A DNA stretch of 64,000 nucleotides from Tetrahymena thermophila SB210 (Eukaryota > Ciliophora > Oligohymenophorea > Hymenostomatida > Tetrahymenidae): positions 620,001 through 684,000 of the forward strand of contig NW_002476246.1 in the NCBI RefSeq assembly GCF_000189635.1, in the 5' to 3' direction. Position 1 is the first letter of the stretch; each line of letters begins with the position of its first letter. Below, piece by piece: positions 11,582 to 23,635 of this stretch. A program made the translations under genes and the position numbers. The notes under the pieces are model-generated. The model searched no databases. It saw nothing but the letters and a program-made list of their open reading frames with translations, and was not told where the DNA came from.

Positions 11582-13606
11582 TCAAGCAGACTTCTTGGCA
11601 TTCTTTCTCTTGGTTCTACCTTCGCGACCACCACCTAAGGGAGAAGTAGAAGCAAAATCGATAGACTTTTCAGAGTCAGTTCTAACCATGAAGGAAGGAA
11701 CATTGACTAAGTTCTTACCAACCCTATTAATAAATTAAATAAATAAATTAATTAACATATTTAACAAATAATGGTAATTAGTTAATTACTTGATGTGTCT
11801 TTGTCTAATAAGGACTCTGGAATGGTGGATAGAGTTAGCCAAATTTAACTTGAAAACTCTGGTTTGGAGTCTTCTTTCCATGAGCTTGTGAATGGTCAAA
11901 CCCAAGACGTAATCCAACTTTCTTTCTTATTCACTGAGGAGACCGTATTTGAACATTCTTCTTAAAAGGGCGGAACCTTCGAATAATCTTCTGGGGTCCT
12001 TGGGGTCTAAGGTGAGCAATTCTCTAGCAGCCTTTCTGAACTTAGCCAAGATCATTTAAACTCTCCAGACTTCTCTCTTGTTCTTTAAACCGAAAGTACC
12101 GATAAGCTTCATTCTAAATAAAAAAAATATTAAAATTAAAATTTAATTTATAAAAATGGGTTTTTTTCTTTCTATTTATCATTCATTATTTATAAATGCT
12201 TATTTTATCAACAAAAATCATTAATCATTTTAGTATTATTTGTGGATTGGTATTTATTTCTTAACAAGTTTAGGACAAGCTATTGTAAGCAAGTAAAGAA
12301 TCATATGAGCTAATTAGTAGTTGACAGGTGTTTAGCGAAATAGGTAGGATATTAACTGATATATTAATCAAACAAAGAATTTATATCATCTAATTATTAA
12401 TAACTATGAATTTGAAAAGAAAGTGATCAGGAATTTTAAAAAGCAGTAGGAACTTAGTTAGAAAATTTATCAAAAAGTACACATTTATTTTGAATTTGGT
12501 TTGTATCAAGAGAGCTTAATTAAAAATTTGTTTGTTTTAATAATTTTAGTTGTTCGTTTATGATGAATATATTTTAATATTTCATACAAACTCTTTTTAA
12601 TTCTTTTATTGCGTCTCTTTGGCTTGATAGATAGCCAATTCTTTTTTTGACAGATCAATAGAGTGAGATTGATTGATCCTTTGACCAAATTGATTAAATG
12701 ATCAATCAATCAATCATAATCATTTTTTCTGCTATATATCAATAAAATATCCTAAATAAACCTTTGGTTTTTAATTAATCTTTAGCATCTTAATTGTTTT
12801 AATACTAATGCTTTGGTTTTTATATTGTTTTGGTTTGCTTATTTAAGATATTTTATACATAATCACTCTATTTTTTTAAGAATTGATTTTAAACAAATTT
12901 TTTTACTGCTTCTCTCTATTGATAGGATATTATTTGCATCCATCCTGCTTTCTAATTTGGTTTTACCTAGATATAGCTTGATTAGTTAGCGAATTAATGC
13001 CTTACTATTTTCATATGGTTTATGGTTTGTTTCTTCTTTTTTTTTCTGATTGATTGATGGCTTATAATTAAGGATATATAATTAATTACTTCCTTAAGCT
13101 GCCATTTATTTACTAATTAATCTACTTCGTTTTTTAACTTGAGGCTATTTATTTATTTTTCTATTGATTCACATTTTCTAATCAATTACTTGCGAGAAAT
13201 ATCATAATGCTAAAACTACAGTAAGAATGGTTCATAATTTTTAGAGAAGCTACTACTTTCTCATTAAATTCAACAAATAATTTGCTTTGGTCCCATGGAT
13301 ATAGGAAATTGTGCTAATAAATCAAATTTCGATAATGGATTGGGATGTTAAATTAAGGGTTTTGTGAAATTTGTGTTGATAAAATAAGAATGAGTAAATA
13401 ATAATTTGATAGATAGATTAATGGATTGGATGAAGTCAGAGTGGATAATTAAATGAATATTGTACTCATTATCGAGTCTTTCCTTTTCATAAGGTCTTCT
13501 GGGGGTAGAGTAGGTCTTGGAAGCTGTTGTGATAAGAGAATAAAGCAATTAATATGGAGATCAATTATTAAAAAAATTATTTACTGTTGATGTAGGTTTT
13601 ACCCAT
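11582..13606 (-). CDS. RPS9: 40S ribosomal protein S9 (uS4)
   Basis: Four exons on the minus strand: 13606-13585, 13523-13466, 12113-11790, 11723-11582. They total 546 nt (181 residues), with all junctions in phase. uS4 is a primary binder of 18S rRNA that organises the 40S body and decoding region. Diagnostic stretches match eukaryotic S9: [91 protein letters not shown] and a basic tail ending [11 protein letters not shown]. The length is slightly below the animal protein because the acidic C-terminal tail is missing, as in other protists. Codons are strongly biased towards C-ending forms, as expected for high expression. The third intron (12114-13465) is 1352 nt, very long for this genome; I found no clear snoRNA in it. 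Confidence 0.96.
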
Positions 13607-14673
13607 TTTTATTTATATACTTTTGGTTTTATATATCTTTTATTTGACTTTAGATAATACTTTGATTTAGATGCTGTACTTTTCTCTTTAAATTATCTTT
13701 GTACTTTCCTCCCCACACGCCCAAAATTTTTCTTTTAAATTTATTCCAACTAATTTTCTCCCCTTATATTTTATCATTAATTTCCATTAATCTATTAGAT
13801 AGATCCATCCCTTCCATTTTTTTCAAGCTTTTATAATTAAAGTAAAACCTCCATTTTTTCAAATAAACTCTCTTCTAGGTCATATTTTTTTGGGAAAATG
13901 AAAAAATTGCCATCTTTGAAAATGTCTTTTTGCTATTTGTTCTGAACATCCATGTTAAATGTCATTCATTCTTTCACATAAATTCATGCATGCATGGCAA
14001 TTGTAATTTTTTACTATTTTTTATGTTTAAATTAATTTATAAGGCAATCATTTATTATATTTATAAAACGTTAACAAATATTTATTTCAAAAATTACATT
14101 TAATGATAAAATATTTTTTTTTATATTTATTAATTAAACTTTTTTACAAATAAAAAAATGATAAACAAAAATAGTAAAACATTATCAAAAAGTTAAAAAT
14201 ATTGAAATTAAAACAATTGGCTTAAATCCAAAATAGTTTATTTATTATCTAAAATAATTATTGGAAACAAAAACATTAAAAATCCAATTTAATTTTAATT
14301 TAAATTTAGCAAATTTGATATGTGTATTTACTTTTATATTTGAAATATTTGCATATATATTTGATTTATTTTATTTGATATTATTTGTATTAATTTTGTT
14401 AATAATTTTATTCTTTTTTATTGTTTTTATTGTTGTTAAACTATAAAAAATATAAATGGTACAAATGTATGTATTGAGATATATGAAAAGTATTTAAAAA
14501 TGAGAAGGATTTAACTATGAATTGATTGATTGATTGATTAATTAATTTAAAAAGATGTTTGAGAGAGTAAATTTAAATAATTACTATATATTTTCATTTA
14601 CAGTTAATAATATATATTAAGGCAAATACTCTTTTTATTTAATTTATTGGAAGTATTATTATTAATATGCAGC
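13607..14673. other. spacer between RPS9 and RPS23
   Basis: Holds the RPS9 promoter side and the RPS23 3' flank. Just upstream of RPS9 the plus strand is T/C-rich, so the transcribed strand is purine-rich. A 61-codon plus-strand frame at 14261-14446 is almost entirely F/I/L/V and looks like composition, not a gene. Confidence 0.6.
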
Positions 14674-16088
14674 TCAACGCTTTTCCTTCTTACCCTTGAA
14701 AAGAGCCAAGAGAGAAATACCCTTGACACAAACAACTTTGAATCTAACACCCGGAATATCACCGACGGCGTGACCTTGTCTACCAAGACCAGCAACCAAG
14801 ACTTCGTCGTTTTCAGCTAAGAAGTTAAGGCAACCATCCATAGGAACGAAAGCAGCGATCTTCTTGGAGTTCTTTCTGAGCAAAACTCTAACACACTTTC
14901 TGACGGCAGAGTTAGGTTGCTTAGATTCAATACCGATCTTTTCAGTGACTAAACCCTTAGCGTGAGAAGCACCCATAAAAGGATTTCTCCATCTGGAGCC
15001 CAAAAGTCTCTTGTTGAAATCGTTATCAGCCCATCTTTTTATTTAAAATTGAATTTAATAAATTTATTTTGAGAGGAAGAGAATAATGGCAAGCAATCAT
15101 TTATTTTTTTATTAATTTGTTTATGTTTTCATATCCGCTTATCTTTTAAGATGATATTTTTATATCCATCCATCCTTCGAAATAAATTAAGCAAAAATCT
15201 TTATTAGTTTATATGCTTGTTAAAGTTAGTTGAGATCTTTCTTTCAAAAGACAAAAATTTCAAGTAAAATTTATTTGGAAATTACAAACAACAAACCTAT
15301 TTATTATTCATTTTTAAACATTCATTTTTCAAATTCGTTATAAAGCGTTAATGCTCTTTAATTTTACTAAATGCTTTATCAAACCATTTGTTCATTTATT
15401 TATTTATTGCTGCTTTTGTTATACATAGTCTCCTCTATTTAACTTCTATTTTATATATAGTTCATAATTTTTGTAATTTGATCGATTAATATTCAATCTG
15501 AGAATTTCAATCAATCATTCTAGATAAAAACCTAATTATTTCAAATAATCTAATTTAGGGGTTTGCTTTTTATTCTATTTCTTAAATCTTTGCAACAGCT
15601 TTGTTGATTGAAAGTTAGCTAGAAACTTTAGAATTCAGATTCTAACTCAAAAAATAAAACAAAATCTGTCTGCTTTTATTTATTAAAGATTATTTGGCTT
15701 TTTGAGCTATATACAAAATATTTTCAATAGGTCCGTAAGAAGGATAAAGCAAACTAAGCGCAGAGAAACGATTATATCTTAGTAGAATTGTTGGTTGAAG
15801 ACATTAATTAGATGCATTTAACAAAATTGATGAGAATGAATAAAAATAATTTTTAAATGTTTGTCAAAATTGGGGAATGTAATGGAATGGATTTGTAATT
15901 GATTTATCATTCATTTGAGAGCGTTTTGAAAAATAAAGAGAAGGATTGCTATAGCTTTGATGCAACACTCCTCAGATTCATGCTTGCTGTAGATTGATTG
16001 TTATTAAAAAAATATTTCACCTTTGGTCCTTTCTGTGTCTAGCCAATTTTCTACCGGCTCTAATACCTCTAGGTTTACCAACACCCAT
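14674..16088 (-). CDS. RPS23: 40S ribosomal protein S23 (uS12)
   Basis: Two exons on the minus strand, 16088-16021 and 15034-14674. They total 429 nt (142 residues, one short of the human protein) and join inside an arginine codon. uS12 sits at the 40S decoding centre and governs translational accuracy. Diagnostic stretches: [98 protein letters not shown], and the C-terminal LFKGKKEKR. The KQPNSA loop that contacts the decoding site is intact. The stop is TGA. The single intron (15035-16020) is 986 nt. Codon choice is strongly biased. Together with RPS9 it forms a same-strand pair of ribosomal genes, but the 1-kb spacer shows they are separate units. Confidence 0.97.
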
Positions 16089-18537
16089 TTTGATTTTTAT
16101 TTTCTTTTTTATATTTTTTACTTTAATTATTTTGTTTTCTTTTAATTTTAATCTTCCACACCGCTTTTAAGTATCTTAAATACAAATGCATATTCAAACC
16201 ATATACACATACATTTATTTAATTAGACTTCATTAAATTTCCCCTTTATATATTTCTTTTCTTTATACTATTTCTTCTTTTCATTCTAATTTATCTTCAT
16301 TATTTTACTTCCTTTTCTCCTCTCTCAATGCTAAATCTTGACATTTTCATTCATTCATTTATCTTCCTATTTATGTCACCTACTTTCCTTCTATCAATTT
16401 TTCTTTGCTTGCTAGCTAGCTTACCTGCCTACTTTATTCATTTATTTATGTTTCGCATCTTAAATTTGATACTAGCCTATCAATTAAAACAAATAACATT
16501 TCTTATTTTCCCCTTCCATTTCATTATTTTTATAAGCATTTCTTTTTAATTTGCTTTATTTTATAACTACATAAATACATCTTTTAAATTCATTAAAGTA
16601 TTTACATACAAACCTAATACAATTCAGCTTAAAATAAACTGTAACTAGAATAAAATAATTATTTTCAATTTAATTTATAATCAAGTAGAAAATAAAAATA
16701 TTAAAATTTTAATATCCAAAAAAATAGTAATCTACAATTTCAAATTAATAAGCAGTATTTTCATTAAAAATAACAAAAATAATTAAAATATTTATGGCTA
16801 AATAGAATAATTTTATAGTCTAATTATTTAAGAGCTAAAATAATTAGTAATATTCGAAAAGAGTCATTTTATTTTTAAATCGATTCAAAGAGATTAAGTT
16901 GTTTCCTATAAATATAAATCAAGCAAATAATTTAAAATTTAAATTAAAATTAAATCTGTTGAACTCTATAAAATAATTCTTTTTTGAAATAGAAAAATAT
17001 ATTTGTTTGTTTCAATTATTTTAAATTTTTAAAAATAAAAAAATAATTTTAGAATATTAATTCTACAATGTTTTTTATAAAAAATATTGAATATTCAAAG
17101 TTAGTTTTAAACTAGAATTAGTGTTTATTTATAAGTTAATATTTGCCATTAATTGATTGTTTAAAATTTTACCTTTCTCAATTAATCAATAAAATTAGTT
17201 AAGAATTCTTAAAAATTAGAACAACATCTCTTTTTTCCATAAAATTAAACATTCTGAGAATTTCTGTAAATTTATTCTTTTTATTTCTAAAATAATATTT
17301 TTTTATTTTATTGAAGTAGATTTTGACTGCTCATTATTAAAATTTAATCCAAATATATTTTACAAAACAATACAGTTGAAAATTTATTTTTGACTGCTAT
17401 AAATAAATAAAGATGGTAGATCTTTTGAATAATTTAAAATTTTTTAAAAAAAGCCATGGAATAATCTTATTTTGACTTTAAAATGAATGAAATAGAAAAT
17501 TTAAAATTATTGTATACAATATAAATACTGATAATAGCTAATAAAAAATCTTTTTATTTGATAAAGTAGATAATTTAATTTCTATTTTTTTTGCTCTAAT
17601 TATTTTTATCTTTCTCAATTAATCAATAAATACAAATAAAAATCATTTAAAATTCTACCAAAATTTTTATCCTTTAAAATCAAACAGACATTCTAATTAT
17701 TTTTATAAAATTATTCTTTGTATTTCTAAAATAATATTTTTATTAAAATTGTAGTAGATTTTGACTGTTCATTATTTAAATTGAATCCAAATATATTTTA
17801 CAAATCAAAATATTTGAATATTTATTATTCACTTCTATTATAAATAGATGTGGTGGATCTTTTGAATAATTTTAAATTTGAAAAAAAGCTATTGAATAAT
17901 CTTATTTTGACTTTGATATGAATGAAATAGAAATTTAAAATATTTTTTATTAAATGTAAATGCTGATAATAACTAACTAATAAAAATTTTTTTTGATAAA
18001 GTAAATGATTATATTTCTATTTTATTAGTTCTAATTATTTTATCTTTCTCAATTAATCAATAAATACTAATAAAAATCATTTAAAATTAATCCAACATTT
18101 TTTATTATTTAATATTAAATATTCTGATTATTTCTATAAAATTATTCTTTAGAACTTTTAAATTAGTATTTTGTTAAAAGTGAAGTAAGTTTTTAAAGTT
18201 TCTCTTTATTTTAAATGAATCCAAAAATATTAAACAAAACAAATCAGTTTACAATTTTTTATTCACTACAACAAAGATGATGGATCTTGCTTTAAAAAAA
18301 ATGTTTAAGCTTTGAAAAAAGCAATTCAATAAAATTATTTTGACATTTTGAAATAAAACAATTCAAATATTTTAAATTATTCTATTATTTTAAATACCGA
18401 TAATTGCTAATAAAAAATCTTTTTTCTTGATAAATTAGACAATTATTGTTTTTATTATATATTTTTTACCTTTGAAATCACTATTAATGTAACAAATCTT
18501 AAAATAAAAATTTAATAATTTAAATTAAATAAAATCA
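16089..18537. other. spacer between RPS23 and RPS8, partly tandem-repeated
   Basis: A divergent promoter interval of 2.4 kb. The RPS23-proximal 450 nt are T/C-rich on the plus strand. The RPS8-proximal part is occupied by three diverged ~435-bp repeats (17172-18480). No gene seen; the open frame at 16328-16549 is a by-product of the pyrimidine-rich tract. Confidence 0.6.
17172..18480 (+). repeat. three diverged tandem copies of a ~435-bp unit
   Basis: The anchor CTTTCTCAATTAATCAATAA occurs at 17172, 17610 and 18044, spaced 438 and 434 bp. Other shared landmarks follow in order in each copy: a GTAGATTTTGACTG-like block, a GATCTTTTGAATAATTT-like block, an ATTTTGACTTT block with ATGAATGAAATAG, and a GATAATAGCTAATAAAAA-like block. 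The third copy is the most decayed and runs up to the RPS8 5' flank. The unit has no open frame, so this is an old non-coding tandem duplication. Confidence 0.8.
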
Positions 18538-19158
18538 ATGGGTATTTCTCGAGACAGCACTCACAAAAAAAGATCCACAGGAGGTCTTATGCCAGTACAT
18601 AGGAAGAAAAGAGCCTAATAAAAGGGAAGACCACAGTCTATGACTAAATTAACTACAAAATCCAACATTTTAGAGGAGAAAAAGAGAGTTAGATCCATCA
18701 GAGTTAGAGGTGGTGGCATAAAGTAAAGAGCTTTGAGACTTTTTGAAGGTAATTTCTCATGGGGAACTTACAGTATTACAAGAAAGACAAAAATTTTAGA
18801 CGTGAAATATAATGCTACTAATAATGAATTAGTAAAAACAAATACCTTAGTGAAAAACTCAATCGTTGAAATAGACTCAACTCCTTTCAAGGAATGGTTT
18901 AAACTCAAATGTGGTTTAGATATTGGCCCAAAAAAATAAGATCCTGTTACTCATAATAACTCCTCAAATAAGAATGATAGTAAATCAAATGCAAACGAAC
19001 TAACTATTGAAAAGAATATTTTAGAATAGTTTTAACATTAAAGAGTTTTAGCCTGTATTACTTCAAGACCTGGATAAAGTGGTAGAGCAGATGGTTACAT
19101 TCTTGAAGGAAAAGAACTTGAATTCTATATCAAAAAGTTATAATCTAAAAAGAAATGA
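18538..19158 (+). CDS. RPS8: 40S ribosomal protein S8 (eS8), divergent intronless copy
   Basis: One uninterrupted frame of 206 residues from ATG 18538 to TGA 19156-19158. eS8 is a eukaryote-specific surface protein of the 40S body. Family landmarks: [16 protein letters not shown] at the N-terminus, [68 protein letters not shown], and near the C-terminus [20 protein letters not shown]. Oddities are several. An extra 10 or so residues lie near position 50 ([10 protein letters not shown]). The usual basic GRKKG-to-LLEEQF spacer is replaced by an Asn/Ser-rich stretch around residues 134-165. Codon use is unbiased and AT-rich, unlike RPS9 and RPS23 next door. It may be a low-expressed paralogue beside a canonical RPS8 elsewhere in the genome. 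Family certain, status as main copy doubtful. Confidence 0.9.
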
Positions 19159-19656
19159 AGCTTTGAAATAATATTAATAAGTAAATTTATTATGTTTAAT
19201 ATTTTATTATTTATTTGATATTTTATTTTTGCTTAAATTTATATAATTAAAATTTCTTTTAATAATGATTATTATCACTTCTCGTCACTTGTGCCTTAAT
19301 AAATATTTTAATGTTAAAAAAGAATTAATAATGAAATAATAAGATTAATTTTAAATATTTCATTTGAAATTATGAGAGTATAATTTTACATTTATCATTA
19401 ATTTTTATAAAAATATATTGTTTTAATAACTAAATACTATATTTTATAACTTCTGTTAAATTTAATATATTATTGTATAAAATATCGAAAATGGTAAGGT
19501 TAAAAACTATATCGTTTAATTAATGAAATAAATAACTCAAATTTTAATAAAACTGTTGTAATTAATTTAATTTTAACAATTATAAATTTGTTAGAAGAAA
19601 ATAATTTAATTCAAAAATTATTTATTTTTTTTATTAATGCTTTGTTTTATAAATAT

Positions 19657-19695
19657 AGTAAGTACCCTAGGGTACTGCCTTTTACAAGGCTTACT
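19657..19695 (-). ncRNA. structured stem-junction element, copy 1
   Basis: An outer stem AGTAAG/CTTACT encloses a 16-nt perfect palindrome (AGTACCCTAGGGTACT, sharing bases with the outer stem) and a hairpin GCCTT-TTAC-AAGGC. On the minus strand the hairpin is GCCTT-GTAA-AAGGC, that is, a GNRA tetraloop, which favours minus as the transcribed strand. A second copy at 57681-57716 keeps the hairpin and the CCTAG core but has a different, still complementary outer stem. I cannot assign it to a known RNA family. Confidence 0.45.
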
Positions 19696-21788
19696 GTCCG
19701 TACAACAACAAATATTAAAATACTATTTATTTTACTTTTTTTCCTTCGTTTTTTTATATTCTTTTAGCAAATATTAGAAAATTTATACATTATTTATATA
19801 TTATATATTTTTAGATATCAATAAATTTCACAAAAAATGTAAAATTTATAGCTTTAAATATTAAATTAACTTAAATTTTTAACTCTAATTTAAAAGATAC
19901 TTTAACAATTAAAATTAAAAATCAACGAAAATCACTTACTATAGCTTAATTTAAGATAAAATAATATCTTATTTCATTTTTACATAATTTTTATTGAACA
20001 ATTTAATTAAAAAAATAAATTAAAAATAGTAAAACAAAAGCAGAATATTTATTAAATAAAAGTTTTAAATAGCAAATCAAATAGAATTAAATGATTTTTT
20101 AAAATATGATAGTATAAATTAAATATGAAATAAGATCTTTTTAGTTTTGAAATCCATTTCAAGTTGAGAAATAAAGAGATTATTACAAAAATAAATAAAA
20201 ATTATTTTTTTTATTTTAAACAAAACAAAATCAATATATAAAGTTTTTATATTTAAATAAGATACAATTTATTGATAGGTTTAATAGGTGAATATTTTTT
20301 TTGTATTATAACTTTTTGATTACTCTAATATATTTTTATCTAATTAGAATGATATAAATACTAACTGACTGTTATTTTTTAATTATTTTTTCAAAAAATA
20401 TTAAATTATATAATCTTTTGTTAAAAAAATTTTTATCTAATAATGAAAGAATTACTCTACTTATGATGTTGTTATATCTAATTACATCAAAAATATTTAA
20501 TTTACAAATAAAATTATATTTATTATTTAAAGATGTTAAAAATATTTTACTTTTTTTTGTTCATAAAATATATTTTGATTTAAAAAGATATTAATAAAAA
20601 TAAAATATGTATGCTCTCTAGAAATATTGATTTAAAAAAGCTCTTTTATGGTGATGCTATATCGAAATACTAAATCATTTATCATCTCTATTGAGTTATC
20701 TTATGAAATCTATTAAAACCATGAATATTACAATAGAAAATGATGAAGTATTTTTATCAAATTATATGATAAAAATTATTGACATAAATATTGATTATAG
20801 TAAGGTAAGCTTTTAATTTACATTTGCTTATAGTGCTTGTTCTAAATTAATAGAACTTATTTTATTCGTTTCATTTCTTAGTATTAACATATTTGAATTT
20901 ATTTTTTAGAATTTTGATTAAATTTTGTCTAAAAATTTATAAGTTACTTATTTTTTCAAAAATGAAATGCTCTTTAAATAAACATTTTTAAATTGCAGAT
21001 TATTTATTTTTTAAATAACTTTTTCTTATGTGACCAGATTACTCTATTACAAAAGCTCTTTGAGTAATTAAGTTTGATAAATTTTCTCAATGTAATGCTT
21101 TGTATCTCTGTAAATTTTAGTTCTCGATCATCTTAAATAGCGTGAAAAAAAATAAAACACTATTTCAAGAAGGTTTTTGTGTTATTTCTTAAATTATACC
21201 TACCAAATTTATAAAAAAATATGAATTGCTTTGAAATAGCGTTCAATTAATCTACAAAAATTATAAAACTGCATATTTTGTAGAAGTTTTTGTATTCCTA
21301 TTTGAATTTTTTAAAATAAAAAATTGGTGAAGATTAATGACTGAAATTAAATTTATAAAATATTCTATGGTGCAAATATAAAAAATAAGATATTAGACTG
21401 GAAGGAAAGATATATCAAAGAGACAGAATAATTATTTAAGCCACAAACAAACAAGGATTAAATTTAGTTTAATTTCTTGCTTTAATTCCAAATAAAATCA
21501 TTTAAAGTTTTTGCATCAAATTTAAGAAAAGATTTGTGCGTTTTTATTTGTTGAAAAACAAAGAAATAAAAGAACATAGGATAATTGATATCAATTTATA
21601 TTAAATAAAACTTATTAATCCGAAATCTGAACTAAAGTGAAAGAAAATTCTTTTGAAAAATAATAAATTTTTACTAAAATAGTAATTTATAAATTATTGT
21701 TATTTAGGTGATGATTGGATTCACTCAAAATAGTAAGAATATAGAAGAAAGTTGAGTGAATTAAATAATTTATATGTCTTAAATGATA

Positions 21789-22004
21789 TCAATTTAAAAA
21801 CTATTCAATTTCTTTCGTGAAAAATGTTTTTTGATAATGTTGAGGAAGTGACAATAAGTAGAAATCTTTTTTAATAGAATCAATTTTTAGTTTGCTTGAT
21901 TTTTTTTGTTTGTTTGTTGAGAAAGTTTTTGAATTTTGATATTGCTTTTTGAGCGGGAGAGAAAGGAAAAGAAATATGATTGAGAAAAGCTGAATTACTC
22001 TCAA
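21789..22004 (-). CDS. possible 71-residue secreted peptide
   Basis: Frame from ATG 22004 to TGA 21791-21789 with one in-frame TAG. The first 17 residues (MRVIQLFSIIFLFLSLP) look like a signal peptide; the rest is Lys/Ser/Thr-rich with no cysteine. There is no paralogue in the window and frames of this length arise by chance in such AT-rich DNA, so this is a weak call. Confidence 0.2.
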
Positions 22005-23635
22005 ATATCTAAAGATATTATTTATCTTTCTGTGGATAAAGTTAAGGAGAAAATTTTATTAGAAAGATATTTGTTAGGTAGTTTTTCCAGAAATAAATCT
22101 TTATCAATTTATTTATTTTTTGGGGAGCAATTTTTGATTGATAAATTAGTATACACACACATACTCAATCACTAATTTGCTTATACAAAAGTTTGTATGT
22201 AAAATATTATTATAATACTAGATAAAATCTTCATTGTCTTATTTTTTTCTTTGATTGTTTGGAGAAGATTGATTGCAAATATCAAAATAGCACAAATAAA
22301 ATTTTATTTAGATTTATTTTCTTTCTCAAAAGATATCATGAATCTAACAATAACTGTATAAGAAAATATATGTATTTTTCTATATAATATTATCTTTTTT
22401 GTTCTGTATTGTCTGAATAATGTAAACACAGGTTATTTTATAGTAAAATATCTTTTAAGTTGATTAATATCTGGTAATTAGAATGAATCAATAAAAGGAT
22501 AAATATTATTTATTTACTTAGGTTTTAAATTTATTTATTTTTCTTAAAATCTACACTATGAAATCAGCTTGTTTTTATTTATGAAAAGAGATATAGGGAG
22601 TAAGGATGCAAATGGGAATTAATAATATTAAAATTTTTTAATTTAGAATATTGTATGTTGATTAGCTGAAGAATGAAATTGAAACATAGAGAATGAGACA
22701 TATAAAAAATAATGAAAATATGTGATTTAAAAACTGGGTATCATTTAGTATTTTATCTGTTTGATTATTTTCTTGGATATTGTTGAGTTTGAGTTATCAC
22801 AAGAAAGACTAAATAAAAAAATTATATTCAAAACAGTATTTTTACATTATATTTTGAGCTATCTCCTTACATATTAATCATAATCAGTAATATTTATTTA
22901 GTTAATCACTATAGCAAGTTTACGAATGGGTGACTTAAATAGTTCAAGTCTATTTAGCCTTAATTGATTTATAAATACTGTTTGAATTTAAAGAATAAAT
23001 ATTCTTTGCTTTATTGAGGCTACAAGCTAAGCAATTTAGTAAGTTAATTAGTTGGCTTTTAAGTATTTGAATAGGCGGATATGTGCATTATTTGATTAAT
23101 TAATTATAATTCAAAATATATCACTGCAGAGTATATATACAAATATCTTTTATATTCTTTATTATCTATCTATCTAATTATCAATCTATAAAATCAATTA
23201 ACAAGTTTATCAATTCCTTAATTAAACTATGAGTCAATCAAAACTTTCTTGCATAATTACTTTTCTATGCTTTAAAGAGGCAATTCGAATACATCACTGT
23301 GAAAAAATGTATTCATAAATGAATGAAGAAATAGTTTATTTATTTATTTTGTGTATGTATCTGCGAGCGAAATGTATTTGATTGATTGAGTAGACGACAA
23401 ACAAAAATCACCGAAGAAAGAAAAATTAATCAAACAAAAACTAACAAACAAACAAACAAACAAACTAACAAATATTAATTAAGAAAAAAGTGAACTTTTA
23501 TTTGAAAGGAATGATTTGATTTAGGTAGTGATCACTCATATGACTATCTATATTGAATATTTGTTAATAAATAAATAAAAAGAAAAAAAAGAAAAAGGAA
23601 ATAAAAAATATTTCTGATAGATAGTTGTAGAAAGC

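Larger units (their letters stand above)
19159..23635. other. 4.5-kb intergenic region with a small structured element
   Basis: No confident gene. The structured element at 19657-19695 is listed separately. Between about 20620 and 21760 composition is less extreme than in pure spacer. One exon-like block near 20713-20804 is followed by GTAAG, but I could not chain it to other exons. A 71-codon minus-strand frame at 21789-22004 is listed with low confidence. Around 23440-23465 there is a short (ACAA)n run. Confidence 0.5.

Noticed and set aside
12506-12709. 67-codon minus-strand frame inside the RPS9 intron
   Set aside because: Basic low-complexity peptide with no homology visible, inside a well-supported intron.
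16328-16549. 73-codon plus-strand hydrophobic frame
   Set aside because: Made almost only of F, I, L and S from a pyrimidine-rich tract upstream of RPS23; no start context or neighbour support.
19657-19695. U5 snRNA loop, because GCCTTTTAC occurs
   Set aside because: The flanking stem and length do not fit U5, and the second copy at 57681-57716 breaks the loop sequence.
20713-20804. exon-like block followed by GTAAG
   Set aside because: No downstream exon could be chained in phase and no domain is recognisable.
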